Origin: an uncultured Clostridia bacterium
GTDB taxonomy: Bacteria > Bacillota > Clostridia > Oscillospirales > Acutalibacteraceae
Reading direction: 5' to 3'
Length of the DNA: 64,000 bases
Assembly: GCA_945876745.1 (NCBI GenBank)
Contig: CAMCPL010000001.1
Location: 1-64,000, forward strand
The notes beneath the pieces are model-generated. The model had not been told where the DNA came from and made no database searches. It worked only from the letters and a program-made list of their open reading frames with translations. A program made the position numbers and the translations under genes. This document shows, piece by piece, positions 60,671 to 64,000 of this stretch (position 1 is its first letter; every line of letters starts with the position of its first letter).

Positions 60671-62655
60671 ATTGCATCTACCTCCGCCATAATTTGTTTA
60701 TTTGAAAATCCGTTAAGGTCCATTGCACCCGACGGACACGCTACCGTACAAGCGCCGCAGCCCTGGCAAACGGCAGGATTAACGCTTGCAACACGTCTGA
60801 TTTGAGTAGTACGGTCAGGCATTCTAAATTCCTTGTCGATATATGTGATAGCACCGTAGGGACAAACTTTTTCACACGACGAACAGCCGTTACACATAAG
60901 CTCGTCGCTATGCGCAACGCAGGGATTACACGTCAGCTTATCCTTAACGAGAAGTCCGATAACCTTTGCCGCACAAGCACTCGCCTGCGATACTGTTTCG
61001 GGAATATCCTTAGGTCCTTGGCACATACCCGAAAGATATACACCGGCGGTCGGGGATTCAACAGGACGAAGCTTCGGGTGAGCCTCGGTAAAGAAGTCGT
61101 TCGTATCCATAGAAGCGGTGAGCATAGTCGCAAGCGGTCTTGCGCTCTTGTCGGGCTCAACTGCGGCGGCAAGCACAACCATATCAGCGTCAATATGAAG
61201 CTGCTCGTTTGTAATTACGTCACACGCCTGCACCTTGAGCTTTTTGCCCTCCGGCACAACCTTGCCCACCATACCTTTAATATACTTAACGCCGTATTCC
61301 TCAACTGCTCTGCGGTAAAATTCGTCAAAATTCTTACCCGGAGTACGAACGTCAATATAGAAAACATAAACCTCTGTATCAGGGTATTTTTCTCTCGTGA
61401 GCATTGCGTGCTTTGCCGTGTACATACAGCATACCTTTGAGCAATACGTCTTGCCTCGCTCGTCTGTTTTATCACAACGTGAGCCTACGCATTGAACAAA
61501 TACGATTGTATGCGGATGCTCATGGTCGGACGGACGAAGAAGCGTTCCGTTTGTCGGACCTGCGGCGTTCATAAGTCTTTCGTATTCAAGAGAAGTTACA
61601 ACATCGGGCGACTGACTGTACGCAAATTCGTCGAGCTTATCAACCTTGATAGGCTCAAAGCCTGTTGCAACAACGATTGCACCGTATTTTGCGTTTACAT
61701 ATTCGTCCTTTGCGTCATAATTTATTGCCTTTGCCTCACAGACTGTCGAACAAAGTCCGCACTTGCCCGTTCTCATTTTTATACAATAGTTCGGGTCGAT
61801 AGTCGCAACCTTCGGAACTGCCTGTGCAAAGGGGATATAAATCGCACTGCGGTTATCCATACCGAGGTTAAACTCGTTGGGCACCTTTTTCATAGGACAT
61901 TTTTCTGTACACAAGCCGCAGCCTGTACAAATATCCTCGTTGACAAATCTTGCCTTGCGCTTGATTTTTACATCGAAGTTGCCGACAAAGCCCTTGACCT
62001 CGTCAACCTCGCTGTATGAATAAATCTTGATTTTCTCGTTCTGCGCCGCCTCAACCATTTTCGGAGTGAGAATACACGCCGCACAGTCAAGAGTTGGGAA
62101 CGTCTTGTCTATCTGCGCCATTTTTCCGCCGATAGTCGCCGACTTTTCAACAATATCAACCTCGAAGCCTGCCTCGGCAATGTCAAGCGCAGTTTGAATA
62201 CCTGCGATACCTCCGCCGATAACGAGCGCTCTTTTTGTTACAGGGCTTTCGCCTGCGGTAAGCGGAGTGTTAAGCTGTACCTTTGCAATAGCGGCTCTGC
62301 CGAGTATTACTGCCTTTTCAGTTGCAGTCTGCATATCCTTATGTATCCACGAGCATTGCTCACGAATGTTTGCAATCTCAACCATATACGGATTAAGTCC
62401 GACGGACTGCGCCGCTTTTCTGAATGTATTTTCGTGCATTCTCGGAGAGCAGGAACAGATAACAACGCCTGTGAGATTGTAATCCCTGATAGCGTCCTTG
62501 ACCATATTCTGTCCTGCCTCGGAGCACATATACTGATAATCAACGGAGTAAACTACTCCCGGCTCGTTTTTCAAGGCTTCGGCTACCCTGTGAACATCCA
62601 CCGTTCCTGCGATATTACTGCCGCACCAACATACAAATACGCCTATTCTGTGCAT
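60661..62655 (-). CDS. hdrA: HdrA, bifurcating flavoprotein
   Basis: A 664-residue HdrA. It has the N-terminal Cys region (GVFVCWCGSNIAGTVD), a FAD fold (VIGGGIAGIQTALDIAEAG near 148) and GGKMAQIDKTFPTLDCAACI (near 178-197). Four ferredoxin-type clusters are visible: CTGCGLCTEKCP, CGLCSTVCEAKA, CNGCSSCEKVCPYG and CQGCGACTVACPSG. HdrA is the site of flavin-based electron bifurcation, sending one electron to ferredoxin and one to HdrB. Cys, not selenocysteine, fills the conserved site. It is in the middle of the operon. Confidence 0.9.
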   Translation of the reverse strand: MHRIGVFVCWCGSNIAGTVDVHRVAEALKNEPGVVYSVDYQYMCSEAGQNMVKDAIRDYNLTGVVICSCSPRMHENTFRKAAQSVGLNPYMVEIANIREQCSWIHKDMQTATEKAVILGRAAIAKVQLNTPLTAGESPVTKRALVIGGGIAGIQTALDIAEAGFEVDIVEKSATIGGKMAQIDKTFPTLDCAACILTPKMVEAAQNEKIKIYSYSEVDEVKGFVGNFDVKIKRKARFVNEDICTGCGLCTEKCPMKKVPNEFNLGMDNRSAIYIPFAQAVPKVATIDPNYCIKMRTGKCGLCSTVCEAKAINYDAKDEYVNAKYGAIVVATGFEPIKVDKLDEFAYSQSPDVVTSLEYERLMNAAGPTNGTLLRPSDHEHPHTIVFVQCVGSRCDKTDERGKTYCSKVCCMYTAKHAMLTREKYPDTEVYVFYIDVRTPGKNFDEFYRRAVEEYGVKYIKGMVGKVVPEGKKLKVQACDVITNEQLHIDADMVVLAAAVEPDKSARPLATMLTASMDTNDFFTEAHPKLRPVESPTAGVYLSGMCQGPKDIPETVSQASACAAKVIGLLVKDKLTCNPCVAHSDELMCNGCSSCEKVCPYGAITYIDKEFRMPDRTTQIRRVASVNPAVCQGCGACTVACPSGAMDLNGFSNKQIMAEVDAICK

Positions 62656-62671
62656 TTTCGTTCACTCCTCC

Positions 62672-63058
62672 TTACTTCCAATATTTTCTCATAGCCGACA
62701 CGATTGCCTGCTGGGGCAAATCGTCGTCAAGCATTTCGGGAATATCCTGCGCCGTCATATAGCTTTCGCCCTGCTGACGGATTTTTGCAAGCCTTACACA
62801 TTCAATGAGCTTTGCCGGCTCAACGCCTCGCGGACATCTTTCAAGACAAGCCATACACGAAAGACAGGTATAAAGCGACTTGCTTTCAAGCAGCTTTTCG
62901 ATTTTGCCCTTGTTTACCATCGACACAAACTGATGTGGATGATATTCCATATTGTCGAAATTCGGGCAGGTTGCCGAGCATTTTCCGCAACCCATACATT
63001 TAAGCGGATTATTATTATAGGAGCGAAGCACCTGCTCTTTAAGATTTTTATTTTCCAT
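62672..63058 (-). CDS. hdrC: HdrC, iron-sulfur electron-transfer subunit
   Basis: A 128-residue protein with two [4Fe-4S] sites (CMGCGKCSATCPNF near 19, CLSCMACLERCPRG near 64). HdrC carries electrons from HdrA to HdrB. It starts 11 bases after hdrB and ends 16 bases before hdrA. Confidence 0.85.
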   Translation of the reverse strand: MENKNLKEQVLRSYNNNPLKCMGCGKCSATCPNFDNMEYHPHQFVSMVNKGKIEKLLESKSLYTCLSCMACLERCPRGVEPAKLIECVRLAKIRQQGESYMTAQDIPEMLDDDLPQQAIVSAMRKYWK

Positions 63059-63069
63059 TTGCGCTCCTC

Positions 63070-63855
63070 CTATTCCTCAATAAGTCCGAGTGCCTCGGCA
63101 AGCACCTCGGTAAAATATTTAACCGGAATGTCGAATTTTGTGCCATTCTTTTTAAGGTTGTAAAGGCAAAGCGGACAAGCCGTAATAATCATTTCAACGC
63201 CGTTTTTAGCCGCATTTTCCAAAACAGCGTTTGCTCTGTCAATTGCAATTTGCTTATTGCCGAGTGTTGTATAGCCGCCACAGCACTCGTTGCGAAGCGC
63301 ATATTTTACAGGCGTTGCACCGAGTGAAGAAATCAAATCCTCCATAATTGTCGGATTTTCGGCGTTATCCATTTGCATAACACTGCTCGGACGGAGCAAA
63401 AGGCAGCCGTAGTATGCGCCGATTTTTTTGCCTTTAAGCGGATTAGTCACTCTCTTTTTCACTTCGTCAAAGCCGATTTCGTCACGAAGCACCTCAAGAT
63501 AATGCAAAACTCTCGTTTCGCCCGTGTACGCTTCGTCAAGTCCCATATAGCGTGCAACCTTTTCGGCAATTTCGCTGTCGGTCATATCGTTGTTGACCTG
63601 CTTTATAACATTATGGCACGCACTGCACATAGTAACAAGCGGTCTGTTGTGCATTTTTGCGTCATTAAGCGCACGAACGCTTGCGAGCTTTGTTGCAATC
63701 TCGTCCCTTGCCATCGGATAAACGCCGCCGCAGCATTGCCACTCGTCAATTTCCTCAAGCTCAATGCCGAGTGCCCTTGCGCTAATGCGTGCATATTCAT
63801 CCAAATCCTTTGCCTTATTCTTCAAAGTACAACCCGGATAGTAGCTGTAAGTCAT
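63070..63855 (-). CDS. hdrB: HdrB, CCG-domain disulfide/acceptor subunit
   Basis: A 261-residue protein with two CCG domains: YPGCTL, WQCCGG and CSACH in the first, GCLLLRP, NECCGG and CPLC in the second. All cysteines for the two noncubane [4Fe-4S] clusters of HdrB are present. In methanogens it splits the CoM-S-S-CoB disulfide; bacteria have no such compound, so the acceptor here is open. ATG 63855 has AGGAGAATAGG upstream; the longer frame reaches into the gene before it. Confidence 0.85.
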   Translation of the reverse strand: MTYSYYPGCTLKNKAKDLDEYARISARALGIELEEIDEWQCCGGVYPMARDEIATKLASVRALNDAKMHNRPLVTMCSACHNVIKQVNNDMTDSEIAEKVARYMGLDEAYTGETRVLHYLEVLRDEIGFDEVKKRVTNPLKGKKIGAYYGCLLLRPSSVMQMDNAENPTIMEDLISSLGATPVKYALRNECCGGYTTLGNKQIAIDRANAVLENAAKNGVEMIITACPLCLYNLKKNGTKFDIPVKYFTEVLAEALGLIEE

Positions 63856-63895
63856 ACCTATTCTCCTTTTTATCGAGTGTTCGTTTTGAAATAAA

Positions 63896-64000
63896 TCACA
63901 CCATCTGCTCCGGATGGAATACCTCGTCAAATCTCTCCTCAGTTAAGAATCCGAGCTCAACACAAGCCTGCTTTAGCGAGATGTTTTCCGCAAATGCCTT
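63896..64000 (-). CDS. Fumarase/aspartase-family lyase, C-terminal end
   Basis: The last 34 codons of a gene that begins outside the window. Its end, VELGFLTEERFDEVFHPEQM, is the C-terminus of class II fumarase or aspartate ammonia-lyase; PEQMV is closer to fumarase (E. coli FumC ends similarly before a short tail). Either enzyme makes fumarate, the substrate of the reductase in this operon. The stop is 40 bases before hdrB, so it is very likely the first known gene of the operon. Confidence 0.65.
   Translation of the reverse strand, partial: KAFAENISLKQACVELGFLTEERFDEVFHPEQMV

Overview
The window looks like chromosome of a low-GC, anaerobic, spore-forming Clostridia, most likely a gut Oscillospirales/Ruminococcus-type bacterium. 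The signs are a SpoIVB sporulation peptidase, a Gram-positive LexA, soluble heterodisulfide-reductase-type electron-transfer genes, lipobox and sortase surface proteins, and a conjugative element full of families typical of Clostridia (DUF4314, DUF3846/YodL, DUF3849, DUF3852, SpoVG-like, MobP3-type relaxase). Species cannot be named from sequence reading alone.

Region 1, 1 to about 36.5 kb, is most of an integrative and conjugative element (ICE), nearly all on the plus strand. It starts with a SLOG-like gene facing left, an ImmA-type metallopeptidase regulator and a small sigma-factor-like protein. An early accessory block follows: DUF4314, a frameshifted cytosine methyltransferase, Api92/YubB-like proteins, a Dam-type adenine methylase, DUF3849, YodL/DUF3846 and SpoVG-like. 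Then come a lipoprotein, a 1204-residue thioester/Cna-B adhesin and the type IV secretion block (VirB2-like DUF3852, VirB6-like, PrgI/VirB3-like, sortase B, VirB4 ATPase, NlpC/P60 hydrolase). Two secreted proteins that share a domain, pentapeptide-repeat proteins, a probable oriT, an RHH accessory protein, a relaxase with Sel1 repeats, a TOPRIM/DUF3991 protein and the VirD4 coupling protein follow, and the block ends with two small DNA-binding proteins. No integrase lies inside the window. The right end lies just short of a tRNA-Pro gene. Several ICE genes have elaborate RNA hairpin leaders.

Region 2, 36.5 to 53.8 kb, is core chromosome: tRNA-Pro, lactate dehydrogenase, an adenylate-forming enzyme divergent from a CapD/WbpM-type sugar dehydratase, then a leftward run lexA-mrp-dCMP deaminase-HAD phosphatase-hypothetical-degV-birA. 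After that come tRNA-Met and tRNA-Glu, an S23/four-helix-bundle gene behind a striking hairpin array, DUF3048 lipoprotein, spoIVB, yebC and a ZIP transporter. It also carries three copies of a REPIN-like repeat and one 257-bp palindromic element.

Region 3, 53.8 to 64 kb, is one tight leftward operon: fumarase/aspartase-family lyase (partial), hdrB, hdrC, hdrA, flxD, flxC, flxB, flxA, a fumarate-reductase-type iron-sulfur subunit, a fumarate-reductase-type flavoprotein, and an AspT/YidE-family transporter. Read together these predict a soluble path from malate or aspartate through fumarate to succinate. In it NAD(P)H enters through FlxABCD, electrons are bifurcated at HdrA, one branch ends at fumarate instead of a disulfide, and succinate leaves through the AspT-like carrier. 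This is the strongest candidate in the window for a poorly described system.
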